Counted from the stretch's first letter, positions 1-8,690 are shown. The stretch is 11,151 nucleotides of DNA from Ancylobacter novellus (GCA_003241485.1 QFQD01000093.1:1-11151), one strand, 5' to 3'. The notes: a model not told the origin generated them from the letters alone. Numbers and translations are program-made.

Positions 1-1
1 G

Positions 2-148
2 ATCGGGCCTGTCGCCTTCGCGGCGAGCCCCGCGCCGCTGCGCCTGTTCTCCACCGGCCATCCGCTGGATGCGAAGCTGGTGGAGCGCATCGTCGGCCGC
101 AGCAGCCGTGCCGGCGAGTTGGTGCCGATGGCGTTGCCGGCCGCCTGA
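2..148 (+). CDS. 3' end of an unidentified gene, possibly glutamate racemase (partial)
   Basis: An open frame enters from the left edge in frame 2 and stops at TGA 146-148, leaving the last 48 residues of a protein. The visible part contains PLRLFSTGHPLDAKLVERIVG and ends in LPAA. The piece is too short for a firm family call. Two weak points favour glutamate racemase (MurI, which makes D-glutamate for peptidoglycan). Rhizobial MurI proteins often end in a segment with a F-x-TG-x-P-like motif after the catalytic domain, and murI commonly lies just upstream of rpsD in this order. No catalytic residues are visible because the catalytic domain lies outside the window. That it is coding is likely from codon bias and the clean stop; the racemase assignment is inference. 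Confidence 0.45.
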   Translation: MGPVAFAASPAPLRLFSTGHPLDAKLVERIVGRSSRAGELVPMALPAA

Positions 149-206
149 TCGCCCAAAGGCGGCCCGCCGCGCGGCGGCGGGAGGTCGGCAACGCCTTGCA
201 GACGAC

Positions 207-370
207 ATGATCCGAACCCACCATGCCCCAGCGGCATTCCGGGCCGCGGGAGATTCGTCTGTGACGCTCGACGCCTTCGCACGCCCTTCCGGCCGTCGGC
301 CGGCGCTCGCGCCGTCCCGCCGGGCCTTCCTCATCGGTGCGGGCGCGCTGGTGCTGGGGGGCGGCGCGGC
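207..370 (+). other. Out-of-frame Tat signal peptide of the lytic transglycosylase
   Basis: A frame-0 reading from ATG 207 or GTG 261 encodes an N-terminal region ending in PSRRAFLIGAGALVLGGGA. This is a textbook twin-arginine signal: SRRAFL at about 315-332 followed by a short hydrophobic core. GTG 261 is the better start because GGGAGA (248-253) lies 7 nt upstream. After about position 368 this frame turns into low-complexity arginine-rich sequence. In frame 2 the same stretch, from 371, reads ATAAQPFDAWV, which is an AxA-type cleavage site and the start of a mature MltB-type enzyme. Signal and enzyme are therefore one gene split by a frameshift in the GC-rich tract at about 356-371. Removing one GC dinucleotide (or adding one base) rejoins them. 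I cannot tell a sequencing error from a real mutation. Confidence 0.7.
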
Positions 371-400
371 GCGACCGCGGCGCAGCCATTCGATGCGTGG

Positions 401-1519
401 GTGGTGGCATTCCGCGCCCGCGCCCGGGCGAAGGGCATTTCCGACGCCGTCTATGACCGTGTGACGCGCGGGCTGGAGCCCGACACCTCGGTCTATGCCA
501 AGGACAGCGCGCAGCCTGAGTTCAACGAGCAGCTCTGGCAATATCTCAACCGCCGCATCTCCGAATGGCGGCTGGTGACGGGGCAGGCCGCCGCCAAGAA
601 GAACGCCGCGCTGATGAAGCGGCTGCACGCGGATTTTGGCATCGAGCCGGATGTGCTGCTGGGCCTGTGGGGCATGGAGAGCGCGTTCGGCGAACTGGTC
701 GACGATCCCGACCATATGAAGCCTGTCTTCCCCGCGCTCGCGGCGCTGGCCTGGGGCGAGCCGCGGCGACGCACATACTGGGAGACCGAGTTCGTTAACG
801 CACTCGCCATCGTCCAGCGCGGCTGGGGCGAGCCGGACGGCATGCTCGGCTCCTGGGCCGGCGCCATGGGCCACACCCAATGGATGCCGGAGGTGTGGCT
901 CAATCTCGGCGTCGACTATGATGGTGACGGCCATCCCTCGCCCTATTCGATACCGGACGCGCTCGCGGGCTCGTCGCGCTATCTGATCAAGCGCGGAAGC
1001 TACCAGCGCGGCGTGCCCTGGGGCTTCGAGGTGCGTATGGACGGCCTCCCGGAGGCTGCCGCCGACGCCAAGACGTGGCGTACGGTGGAGGAATGGGCGA
1101 AGCGCGGCGTCACGCCGGCCGGTGGCGGGCGCTTCGCCCTTCCCAAGGCGCGCACGCGGCTGTGGGCTCCTGTCGGGCCCGAGGGGCCGTGCTTCCTGCT
1201 CACGCAGAACTTCTATGCCGTGCGCAGCTACAACCCGTCGATGAACTATGCCCTCGCGGTCTGCCATCTCGGCGACCGGGTACTGGGTGGCGAACCCTTC
1301 ATCACCGCCTTTCCCGGTGGCGAGCGCCCGTTGACGCTGGCGGAAATCCAGGAGGTTCAGCGACGCCTGACGCGGTCCGGATTCGACACGGGCGGTGTCG
1401 ACGGGCGCGTGGGCAATATGACGATGCGCGCGGTTGCCGGCTTCCAGCGTAAGATCGGGCTGCAGCCGGACGGCTATGCCAGCCTCGACGTGCTGGCACA
1501 GCTGCGCAAGGGGCGGTAG
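401..1519 (+). CDS. Lytic murein transglycosylase, MltB family, with C-terminal peptidoglycan-binding domain
   Basis: The enzyme cleaves the MurNAc-GlcNAc bond of peptidoglycan in the periplasm, leaving 1,6-anhydroMurNAc ends. Counting from GTG 401, the SLT_2/MltB catalytic domain spans about residues 1-297. It contains LLGLWGMESAFGE, with E93 the expected catalytic glutamate, GSWAGAMGHTQWMP (150-163), a DYDGDG calcium-loop-like motif (172-177) and NPSMNYALAVCHLGDRVLGG (278-297). A PG_binding_1 domain occupies about 312-368 (LTLAEIQEVQRRL to the C terminus). The open frame continues upstream of 401 without a start codon, and codons 371-400 encode ATAAQPFDAW, typical for the mature N terminus. 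GTG 401 is therefore only the first start available in this frame, not the true one. The true start (GTG 261 or ATG 207) is in another frame and supplies a Tat signal. As written, the reading would lack any export signal. Confidence 0.9.
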   Translation: MVAFRARARAKGISDAVYDRVTRGLEPDTSVYAKDSAQPEFNEQLWQYLNRRISEWRLVTGQAAAKKNAALMKRLHADFGIEPDVLLGLWGMESAFGELVDDPDHMKPVFPALAALAWGEPRRRTYWETEFVNALAIVQRGWGEPDGMLGSWAGAMGHTQWMPEVWLNLGVDYDGDGHPSPYSIPDALAGSSRYLIKRGSYQRGVPWGFEVRMDGLPEAAADAKTWRTVEEWAKRGVTPAGGGRFALPKARTRLWAPVGPEGPCFLLTQNFYAVRSYNPSMNYALAVCHLGDRVLGGEPFITAFPGGERPLTLAEIQEVQRRLTRSGFDTGGVDGRVGNMTMRAVAGFQRKIGLQPDGYASLDVLAQLRKGR

Positions 1520-1532
1520 AGCCCCGCACCGC

Positions 1533-1561
1533 TTGACCTTCCGGCCTTTTCCGCCTATTCA
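1533..1561 (+). promoter_or_regulatory. Candidate sigma-70 promoter for rpsD
   Basis: TTGACC (1533-1538) and TATTCA (1556-1561) are separated by exactly 17 bp. The -35 matches TTGACA at five of six positions and the -10 matches TATAAT at three of six. It starts 13 nt after the transglycosylase stop and would initiate near 1568, giving rpsD a leader of about 144 nt. This is inference from consensus only. Confidence 0.45.
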
Positions 1562-1570
1562 CCCGCCCAC

Positions 1571-1596
1571 GCACGGGGTCGGCAACGGCCCCGTGC
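1571..1596 (+). promoter_or_regulatory. Leader hairpin 1 upstream of rpsD
   Basis: GCACGGGG (1571-1578) pairs perfectly with CCCCGTGC (1589-1596). The 10-nt loop can close further to leave GGCAAC. There is no T-run immediately after it (only TTT), so it is a poor intrinsic terminator for the upstream gene. It sits within a few bases of the predicted rpsD transcription start. A second shorter hairpin follows, TCTTCG (1620-1625) with CGAAGA (1633-1638). A role in S4 autoregulation or mRNA stability is possible but not shown. Confidence 0.4.
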
Positions 1597-1711
1597 AACG
1601 TTTCACGCACCCATGGATGTCTTCGGCGCGTTCGAAGACATCCTGTCGCCTTCCATTCGGGAGGAGAGGAGGGGGCGCGATCCAAACCGCAACTTGCGAG
1701 AGGACCAGCGC

Positions 1712-2329
1712 ATGAGCAAGCGCGTAGCAGCCAAGCATAAGCTTGACCGCCGTATGGGCGAGAATATCTGGGGTCGCCCGAAGAGCCCCATCAACAAGCG
1801 TGAATACGGCCCGGGCCAGCATGGCCAGCGCCGCAAGGGCAAGCTTTCCGACTTCGGCGTGCAGCTGCGCGCCAAGCAGAAGCTCAAGGGCTATTACGGC
1901 TCGATCGGCGAGAAGCAGTTCTACGCCATCTATGTCGAAGCCTCGCGCCTCAAGGGCGATACCGGCGCCAACCTGATCGGCCTCCTCGAGCGCCGTCTGG
2001 ATGCCGTGATCTACCGCGCCAAGTTCGTTCCCACCGTCTTCGCCGCTCGCCAGTTTGTGAGCCACGGCCACATCAAGGTGAACGGCCGTCGCGTCAACAT
2101 CCCGAGCTATCAGGTGAAGGTTGGCGACGTGATCGAGGTGAAGGAAGCCTCCAAGCAGCTCGCGCTGGTCATGGAAGCGGCCGCCTCGGGCGAGCGTGAC
2201 GTGCCGGATTACCTCGAAGTCGACGGCAACAAGGTGACGGCCAAGTTCGTCCGCGTGCCCGAGCTCAACGAGGTGCCCTATCCGGTCGTGATGGAGCCGA
2301 ACCTCGTGGTCGAGTATTACTCGCGCTGA
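1712..2329 (+). CDS. rpsD: 30S ribosomal protein S4
   Basis: The 205-residue protein binds 16S rRNA early in assembly of the small subunit and lies near the mRNA entry channel. The N terminus MSKRVAAKHKLDRRMGENIW and the REYGPGQHGQRRKGKLSDFG segment (30-49) are diagnostic for alphaproteobacterial S4. The S4 RNA-binding domain covers about 94-155, including RQFVSHGHIKVNGRRVNIP, and the protein ends EYYSR. There are no cysteines, so the zinc-binding N terminus of some bacterial S4 proteins is absent. I chose ATG 1712 because it gives the family's length and N terminus and has a GAGAGGA ribosome-binding site about 8 nt upstream. A longer in-frame reading from 1613 exists but would add non-conserved sequence. 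It probably has its own promoter and is followed directly by a strong terminator. S4 is often a translational repressor in other bacteria; the leader hairpins here might serve that. Confidence 0.98.
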   Translation: MSKRVAAKHKLDRRMGENIWGRPKSPINKREYGPGQHGQRRKGKLSDFGVQLRAKQKLKGYYGSIGEKQFYAIYVEASRLKGDTGANLIGLLERRLDAVIYRAKFVPTVFAARQFVSHGHIKVNGRRVNIPSYQVKVGDVIEVKEASKQLALVMEAAASGERDVPDYLEVDGNKVTAKFVRVPELNEVPYPVVMEPNLVVEYYSR

Positions 2330-2349
2330 TCCGGTCTTCCGACCGAACG

Positions 2350-2378
2350 AAAAAGCCGCCCGCGAGGGCGGCTTTTTT
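2350..2378 (+). terminator. Intrinsic terminator of rpsD (bidirectional form)
   Basis: GCCGCCC (2355-2361), loop GCGA, GGCGGGC complement GGGCGGC (2366-2372), then TTTTTT (2373-2378). AAAAA lies before the stem (2350-2354), so it could also act on minus-strand transcripts. It starts about 20 nt after the rpsD stop codon. Confidence 0.92.
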
Positions 2379-2420
2379 ATTGCCGCCGCCCGTTTGGCGC
2401 GTGCACCGGAGATACTCATG

Positions 2421-2447
2421 AAAAAGGCCGCCCGAGGGCGGCCTTTT
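2421..2447 (-). terminator. Intrinsic terminator of the grxD end of the minus-strand operon (bidirectional form)
   Basis: The stem is GGCCGCC (2426-2432) with GGCGGCC (2437-2443) and a CGAG loop. On the minus strand it is followed by five T (complement of AAAAA 2421-2425); on the + strand by TTTT (2444-2447). It lies about 25 nt beyond the grxD stop. Its core is nearly identical to the rpsD terminator 43 nt away. Confidence 0.9.
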
Positions 2448-2471
2448 CAGCTTCGGAGTCTGGCAAAAGCG

Positions 2472-2810
2472 TCAGGCGGTAGCGCGGCCCATCATAGGCA
2501 CGCCCTTCTCTTCCAGAAGCGCCTGCAGCTCACCGGCCTGATACATCTCGCGTACGATGTCGCAACCGCCGACGAACTCGCCCTTCACGAAGACCTGCGG
2601 AATGGTCGGCCAGTTGGTGTATTCCTTGATGCCCTGACGCATCTCGTCGGAATCGAGGACGTTGACGCCCTTGTAGTCCACGCCGAGCAGCCCGAAGATC
2701 TGGGCAACCTGGCCGGAGAAGCCGCACATCGGGAACTGCGGAGTACCCTTCATGAAGACGACGACGTCGTTGCTCTTGACCTGGCCGTCGATGAAATCGT
2801 GGATGCTCAT
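2472..2810 (-). CDS. grxD: Monothiol glutaredoxin, CGFS type (Grx4/GrxD)
   Basis: A 112-residue CGFS monothiol glutaredoxin, which binds and transfers [2Fe-2S] clusters with glutathione as ligand rather than reducing disulfides. The active-site motif CGFS is at residues 29-32 (TPQFPMCGFSGQVAQIF). The glutathione-binding signatures WPTIPQVF (67-74) and GGCDI (81-85) are present, and the length is typical for the bacterial single-domain form. I chose the ATG at 2810 (MSIHDFID) because alphaproteobacterial homologues begin there; an upstream in-frame ATG at 2855 would add 15 non-conserved residues. BolA is the classical partner of this protein and its gene lies upstream in the same orientation. 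Unusually, a membrane-protein gene lies between them, leaving an 89-nt gap with a palindrome and a possible promoter before grxD. Confidence 0.96.
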   Translation of the reverse strand: MSIHDFIDGQVKSNDVVVFMKGTPQFPMCGFSGQVAQIFGLLGVDYKGVNVLDSDEMRQGIKEYTNWPTIPQVFVKGEFVGGCDIVREMYQAGELQALLEEKGVPMMGRATA

Positions 2811-2829
2811 GGCTGCGCTCAATCTAGGT

Positions 2830-2844
2830 GAACCTGTCAGGTTC
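2830..2844. promoter_or_regulatory. Perfect 15-bp palindrome upstream of grxD
   Basis: GAACCTG-T-CAGGTTC has two perfect 7-bp arms around one central base, about 20 bp before the grxD start codon. A one-base centre cannot form an RNA hairpin without breaking pairs, so a DNA operator is more likely than an RNA structure. On the minus strand a possible -10 (TATCAT, complement of 2867-2872) lies about 22 bp upstream of it, with TTGAAA (complement of 2887-2892) only 14 bp further up. That would put the palindrome near or just after a start of transcription. The regulator is unknown. Confidence 0.4.
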
Positions 2845-2899
2845 GATGGGTGCATGTTGCGTTGAGATGATAGCGCGGCGAGCGCTTTTCAATCCCTTT

Positions 2900-5077
2900 T
2901 CAGGGCTTGTTGTAGCCCAATGTGGCGAGCCTGTCGCTCACCCTGTCGAGAAAAGCCTGGCAGTCGCCAAGCGTCGGGATACGTTCCGACGGTTCGACAA
3001 TCTGCGCCATGCGCTGCGTTGCCTTGCAGGCCTTCACCGTGACGCCCCAGCCGCGCGTGGGCTCGACCACGAGGTCGATCGTCTTGTCCTTGCCGGGCTC
3101 GACCACGACCGGAATTTCAAGCCGCGGGTTCTTTACGTTGACGCCGTAGCGATGGGCCGAAGCGCCGCCGAACTGCGTGAGCACCTGTTCCTGTCCCTCA
3201 TCGACCATGAGTATCGGCCGTGAGAGGCGATCCATGAGGCCTGCATCGACACGCCGTACCTCCTGATCGGCAGAAAGGACAACCCAGGTGGGCTCCCTGA
3301 GATCCGGCACGCTGACGGTCAGTGCGACGTCGCGCGGACCTTTCTGCTCGATCGTGCAGGTCGGTTCGGAAAGTGCGTCGGCTGGGGCAGACGTCGTGCC
3401 AACTGCCGCCTTGCGGAGCCAGACGACATGCTGTTCGGAGCGAAAGACAGGTTCGTAATTGGCGTACACATACTCGAAGAAGGGCCAGATTGTCCTTTCG
3501 TTCCAGCGCTCCCAGGGGGAGTAGGAATAGGCGATGGTGGTGAAAAGGAGCGGCTTCGCCGACTGCAGCATCGCCAGATTCCGAGCGCGGAAATCATCGC
3601 CGAGAAGATGGATGACCGCATCGACCTGAAAGGGCTGATCGGCCCGGGCGGCAAGGTTGAGCGCGGACAGGTAGCTGGAGGCCATGCGGCGATCCGAGGG
3701 TATGCCGGCACGGTCCAGCAGGTCGCCCAGCCTCGAGAAGCAGGCAATCTCGCGCGCGTCATTTCGAGGAAAGCCGCCGAGCCTGTCGCGTGCGGTCTGG
3801 GCATCGGGCGAGGTATCGCTGTGCTGTGCCGCCCTGACAGAAGCCCCCGCGGAGGGCAGGACCAACGTCAGGCACGCTAGCCCAACGAGAAGGTCCATCG
3901 GTTTCAGCTTGAAGAGGTGACCGTCCCAGATACGCTCCTGCACCCGCGCAAGCATGCTGGCCAGCACGGGAAACGAGGCGGTCCACTTGTAGGCCTCGAT
4001 AACCAGTATGGCCCCGCTGGCCAGCCGCGAAGCGTGCCAGTATTCGAACGTTATGTGCCCGCCGACCTGGGCGGCAAGGCACCCACCGAGGGACGAGATG
4101 GCGATCGCGAAAGAAAGCCGGTCGCCCACGCTTTGTCGCGATGAAATTTGCCGCGCAGTGATCGACAGAACGCTCAGGATCGAGATCGCGGCCGATAGAA
4201 TTATCGTGCCGCTTGGCATGAACAGCAGATATTTCAGGTCGTGTATGCCGAGGAGTTGTTTCGTCTCGCCCCAGGCGCCGAAATACCAGAACTGATAATC
4301 TGCAGCGCCTGGCAAGAACCCCCACCAGTTCGGCACCGAAGACACCATCGCAAGGATAAGCACCGATCCGGCGGCGGCGACCGCCAGCATCAGCATGAGC
4401 GCACCGGCCGAGCGGAACGGGTGCTTCTTCCAATCTGCGATGAGAAGTGTCCAGGCCAGCGCAAAGCCGATTACCGTCGCCACGCCGAAATCGTTCGACC
4501 ACAGCGGCGCGAAGGAGAGGCACAGTCCCCAGACGAGCGCTTCCCGCAACGAACTGCGCCGGTTTGTGAGCCTGTCGGGATCGAACAGAAAATAAATCAG
4601 TGCCGCGGCTACGAAGGGCAGGAGGGCCCTCAGTTGCCGGATGCTGTTGCCCGGATCGAGAAGCATGAACCGTGTTGAGGCATAGATAATAGGTAGTGTA
4701 ATTATGGCATAGACGATGCTTATTCTGTTCATTCTGAAAATGAACAGGGTTGCGAATGCGCATGAGACGGTGATCGTTGCATAGGATGACAACGTAGAGG
4801 CGAAAAGCGTTGTGCCGCCTCCCAATACGTAGCCAGGGTAAGGCAATGCTGAAGCGATTAGCCCCAGATAGGGAAAGAAGTCGACAAAAGGCGTCTGCCC
4901 GGCACTCAGGCGTCTGAGTGTCGATATCGTCTGGAACGCCCCGTCAATCGAATGGACGTTAAGATAATAATGAAGGCTGATACCTCTGAGCGCTATAATC
5001 GCGATCAGGGTGCTGATAAATAGTACGAAATAAAGCCAGGTTCGTCTTCTATGAGCTTCGCCTACAGCCTGACGCAT
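2900..5077 (-). CDS. Polytopic membrane protein of GT-C glycosyltransferase type, function unknown
   Basis: A large protein of 725 residues from ATG 5077, or 741 from GTG 5125. ATG 5077 is preferred because it gives a short basic N terminus (RRRTW) before the first membrane helix and has GGAAC just upstream. About 10-12 hydrophobic helices fill residues 13-412. The loop after the first helix carries DGAFQTISTLRRL (D45 onward) and GQTPFVDFFPYLG (60-72). This acidic-residue-plus-GQxPxxDF pattern is seen in GT-C enzymes (GT39/ArnT-like), which move sugars from polyprenyl-phosphate donors on the periplasmic side. The last 300 residues look soluble and include YANYEPVFRSEQHVVWLRK (538-556), resembling the C-terminal part of such proteins. 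Donor and acceptor cannot be inferred. The 5' part is AT-rich (32% GC at 4681-4740) with codons such as AGA-AGA, unlike its neighbours. It lies between bolA and grxD, which suggests later insertion. Confidence 0.8.
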   Translation of the reverse strand: MRQAVGEAHRRRTWLYFVLFISTLIAIIALRGISLHYYLNVHSIDGAFQTISTLRRLSAGQTPFVDFFPYLGLIASALPYPGYVLGGGTTLFASTLSSYATITVSCAFATLFIFRMNRISIVYAIITLPIIYASTRFMLLDPGNSIRQLRALLPFVAAALIYFLFDPDRLTNRRSSLREALVWGLCLSFAPLWSNDFGVATVIGFALAWTLLIADWKKHPFRSAGALMLMLAVAAAGSVLILAMVSSVPNWWGFLPGAADYQFWYFGAWGETKQLLGIHDLKYLLFMPSGTIILSAAISILSVLSITARQISSRQSVGDRLSFAIAISSLGGCLAAQVGGHITFEYWHASRLASGAILVIEAYKWTASFPVLASMLARVQERIWDGHLFKLKPMDLLVGLACLTLVLPSAGASVRAAQHSDTSPDAQTARDRLGGFPRNDAREIACFSRLGDLLDRAGIPSDRRMASSYLSALNLAARADQPFQVDAVIHLLGDDFRARNLAMLQSAKPLLFTTIAYSYSPWERWNERTIWPFFEYVYANYEPVFRSEQHVVWLRKAAVGTTSAPADALSEPTCTIEQKGPRDVALTVSVPDLREPTWVVLSADQEVRRVDAGLMDRLSRPILMVDEGQEQVLTQFGGASAHRYGVNVKNPRLEIPVVVEPGKDKTIDLVVEPTRGWGVTVKACKATQRMAQIVEPSERIPTLGDCQAFLDRVSDRLATLGYNKP

Positions 5078-5154
5078 GCTTGTTCCAATGAATAAACATC
5101 TGGGGACGCAAGCTGTGGAAGGCACGGCAGATCGTTGGGCGGTCAGGCTAGGCT

Positions 5155-5388
5155 TTACTCGGGTACGTTAGTCTGAAGCGCGAGGGCGTGCAATATGCCG
5201 CCCATCTGCCCCTTCAGCGTCGCATAGACCATCTGGTGCTGCTGCACGCGGCTTTTGCCGCGGAAGCTCGGGCTGATAACGGTGGCCGCGTAGTGGTTGC
5301 CATCGCCCGCCAGGTCGCGAATCTCGACCGTGGCATCCGGCAGACCTTCCTTGATCAGGCGTTCGATCTCGGCAGCTTCCATGGCCAT
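5155..5388 (-). CDS. bolA: BolA family protein
   Basis: A 77-residue BolA-like protein. Family members have a class II KH-like fold and bind CGFS glutaredoxins through a shared [2Fe-2S] cluster, with roles in iron sensing or cluster delivery. The central motif GDGNHYAATVISPSFRGK (28-45) and RVQQHQMVYATL (47-58) are diagnostic; H51 in the latter is the family's invariant histidine and H32 lies in the variable loop. The ending MGGILHALALQT is typical of alphaproteobacteria. The start at 5388 has a good GAGGGAG site upstream; a second ATG two codons on (5382) is possible. It begins 13 nt after the purL stop, so it is very likely in the same transcript. It may equally be called an IbaG/YrbA-type BolA. 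Confidence 0.95.
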   Translation of the reverse strand: MAMEAAEIERLIKEGLPDATVEIRDLAGDGNHYAATVISPSFRGKSRVQQHQMVYATLKGQMGGILHALALQTNVPE

Positions 5389-5401
5389 GCGTCGTGCTCC
5401 C

Positions 5402-7612
<2,211 letters not shown>

Positions 7613-7684
7613 GCGGGGGCCATTGCGTTACGCGGGCGCGGCTTTAAGAGCCAGGCGATCTGCGGACAGGGGCGGGAGCCGGGC

Positions 7685-8383
7685 TCACGCCCGCTCCAGC
7701 ACGCCGGCGATACTCTCGAAGAGGGCACGTCCATCGGTCGATCCGAGCAGCGGATCGACGTGGTTCTCGGGATGCGGCATCAGGCCGAGCACGTTGAGCT
7801 TCTCGGAGACGATGCCGGCGATGGAGTTGGCGGCGCCATTCAGCACCTGCGTGTCGTCACGCTTGCCGTCCGAGGTCGTGTAGCGGAACACCACCCGGCC
7901 TTCGCCTTCCAGCCGCTTCAGCGTTTCCGTATCGGCGGTGTAGTTGCCCTCGCCATGGGCGACGGGGAAGCGCACGATGGCGCCCTTGGCGTAGCGGCGG
8001 GTGAACGGCGTGTCGTTGCGTTCCACCTTGAGCAGCGCCTCGCGGCAGATGAAGCGCAGGCGCGCGTTGCGAACGAGCACGCCAGGAAGCAGGCCGCTTT
8101 CGCACAGGATCTGGAAGCCGTTGCAGATGCCGAGCACCAGTCCGCCGCGCGCGGCATGTGCGCCGACCGCGCCCATAATGGCGGCGCGGGCGGCAATGGC
8201 GCCGCAGCGCAGATAATCGCCATAGGAGAAGCCGCCGGGCAGCACGACGAGGTCGGTGCCGGCGGGCAACTCGGTCTCGGCGTGCCAGACGATGCTGGGC
8301 GTGACGCCGGTGACCTGTTTCAGGGCGTGCGCGACATCGCCCTCGCGGTTGGAACCGGGGAAGAGGATTACGGCGGCTTTCAT
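7685..8383 (-). CDS. purQ: Phosphoribosylformylglycinamidine synthase, glutaminase subunit PurQ
   Basis: A 232-residue class I glutamine amidotransferase that releases ammonia from glutamine for PurL. The N terminus MKAAVILFPGSNREGD is typical. Catalytic features are the nucleophile C87 in LGICNGFQIL and H204 and E206 in LMPHPENH, with PGGFSYGDYLRCGAIAA (49-65) forming the oxyanion region. The protein is full length. Its start lies five bases after the purS stop, so the two are likely translationally linked. PurQ and PurL lie in the same codon phase, which helps explain the long antisense open frame opposite them. Confidence 0.98.
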   Translation of the reverse strand: MKAAVILFPGSNREGDVAHALKQVTGVTPSIVWHAETELPAGTDLVVLPGGFSYGDYLRCGAIAARAAIMGAVGAHAARGGLVLGICNGFQILCESGLLPGVLVRNARLRFICREALLKVERNDTPFTRRYAKGAIVRFPVAHGEGNYTADTETLKRLEGEGRVVFRYTTSDGKRDDTQVLNGAANSIAGIVSEKLNVLGLMPHPENHVDPLLGSTDGRALFESIAGVLERA

Positions 8384-8388
8384 CGTGC

Positions 8389-8631
8389 TCAGCCCACGAA
8401 CTCGATGCGGTAGGATTCGATGACCGTATTGGCGAGCAGCTTCTCGCAGGCATCCTTCAGCGTCGACTCGGCCTTGGCCGGGTCACTGCCGTCGAGTTCG
8501 ACATCGAACACCTTGCCCTGACGGACACTGGCTATGCCCGGCACGCCGAGCGAGCGCAGCGCGCCCTCGATGGCCTTGCCCTGAGGGTCGAGCACAGCGG
8601 ATTTCAGGGTAACGAGAACGCGCGCCTTCAT
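8389..8631 (-). CDS. purS: Phosphoribosylformylglycinamidine synthase subunit PurS
   Basis: An 80-residue PurS, the small non-catalytic subunit that bridges PurQ and PurL and supports the ammonia channel. The sequence MKARVLVTLKSAVLDPQGKA followed by IEGALRSLGVPGIASVRQGK is diagnostic, and the end (ESYRIEFVG) is typical for the group. It is the first gene after the purC-purS hairpin and is nearly contiguous with purQ. Only about 27 bp separate its start from the T-rich side of that hairpin, which leaves little room for a promoter of its own there. Confidence 0.97.
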   Translation of the reverse strand: MKARVLVTLKSAVLDPQGKAIEGALRSLGVPGIASVRQGKVFDVELDGSDPAKAESTLKDACEKLLANTVIESYRIEFVG

Positions 8632-8658
8632 GGGATAACTCTCGAGGACGTTCTTGAG

Positions 8659-8690
8659 AAAAACAGAAACGGGGGCTTTGCGGGCCCCCG
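8659..8690 (-). terminator. Hairpin with T-rich tail between purC and purS (terminator or attenuator)
   Basis: On the minus strand CGGGGGC pairs with GCCCCCG (8684-8690 and 8670-8676) around a 7-nt loop and is followed by TTTCTGTTTTT (complement of 8659-8669). The shape is that of an intrinsic terminator after purC, though the T-tract is interrupted. Since purS starts within 30 bp, partial read-through or conditional termination is plausible. Confidence 0.6.

Noticed and set aside
1571..1596. Hairpin as an intrinsic terminator of the transglycosylase gene
   Set aside because: The stem is good but lacks a T-run, and it lies just after a plausible rpsD promoter, so a leader role is more likely.
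1559..2419. A 286-codon minus-strand open frame opposite rpsD
   Set aside because: It is antisense to rpsD and crosses the rpsD terminator and leader. Its composition is that of a shadow frame.
2811..2855. Longer GrxD start at 2855
   Set aside because: It adds 15 non-conserved residues encoded across the palindrome; family members begin at MSIHDFI-like sequence.
3759..4763. A 334-codon minus-strand frame within the GT-C gene
   Set aside because: It overlaps the membrane-protein gene in another frame. The main frame has clear membrane helices and family-like motifs, while this one is Arg-rich and domain-free.
2900..5154. Mobile element carrying the GT-C gene
   Set aside because: I saw no transposase, terminal inverted repeats, target duplication or tRNA near the borders; only the composition and position suggest insertion.
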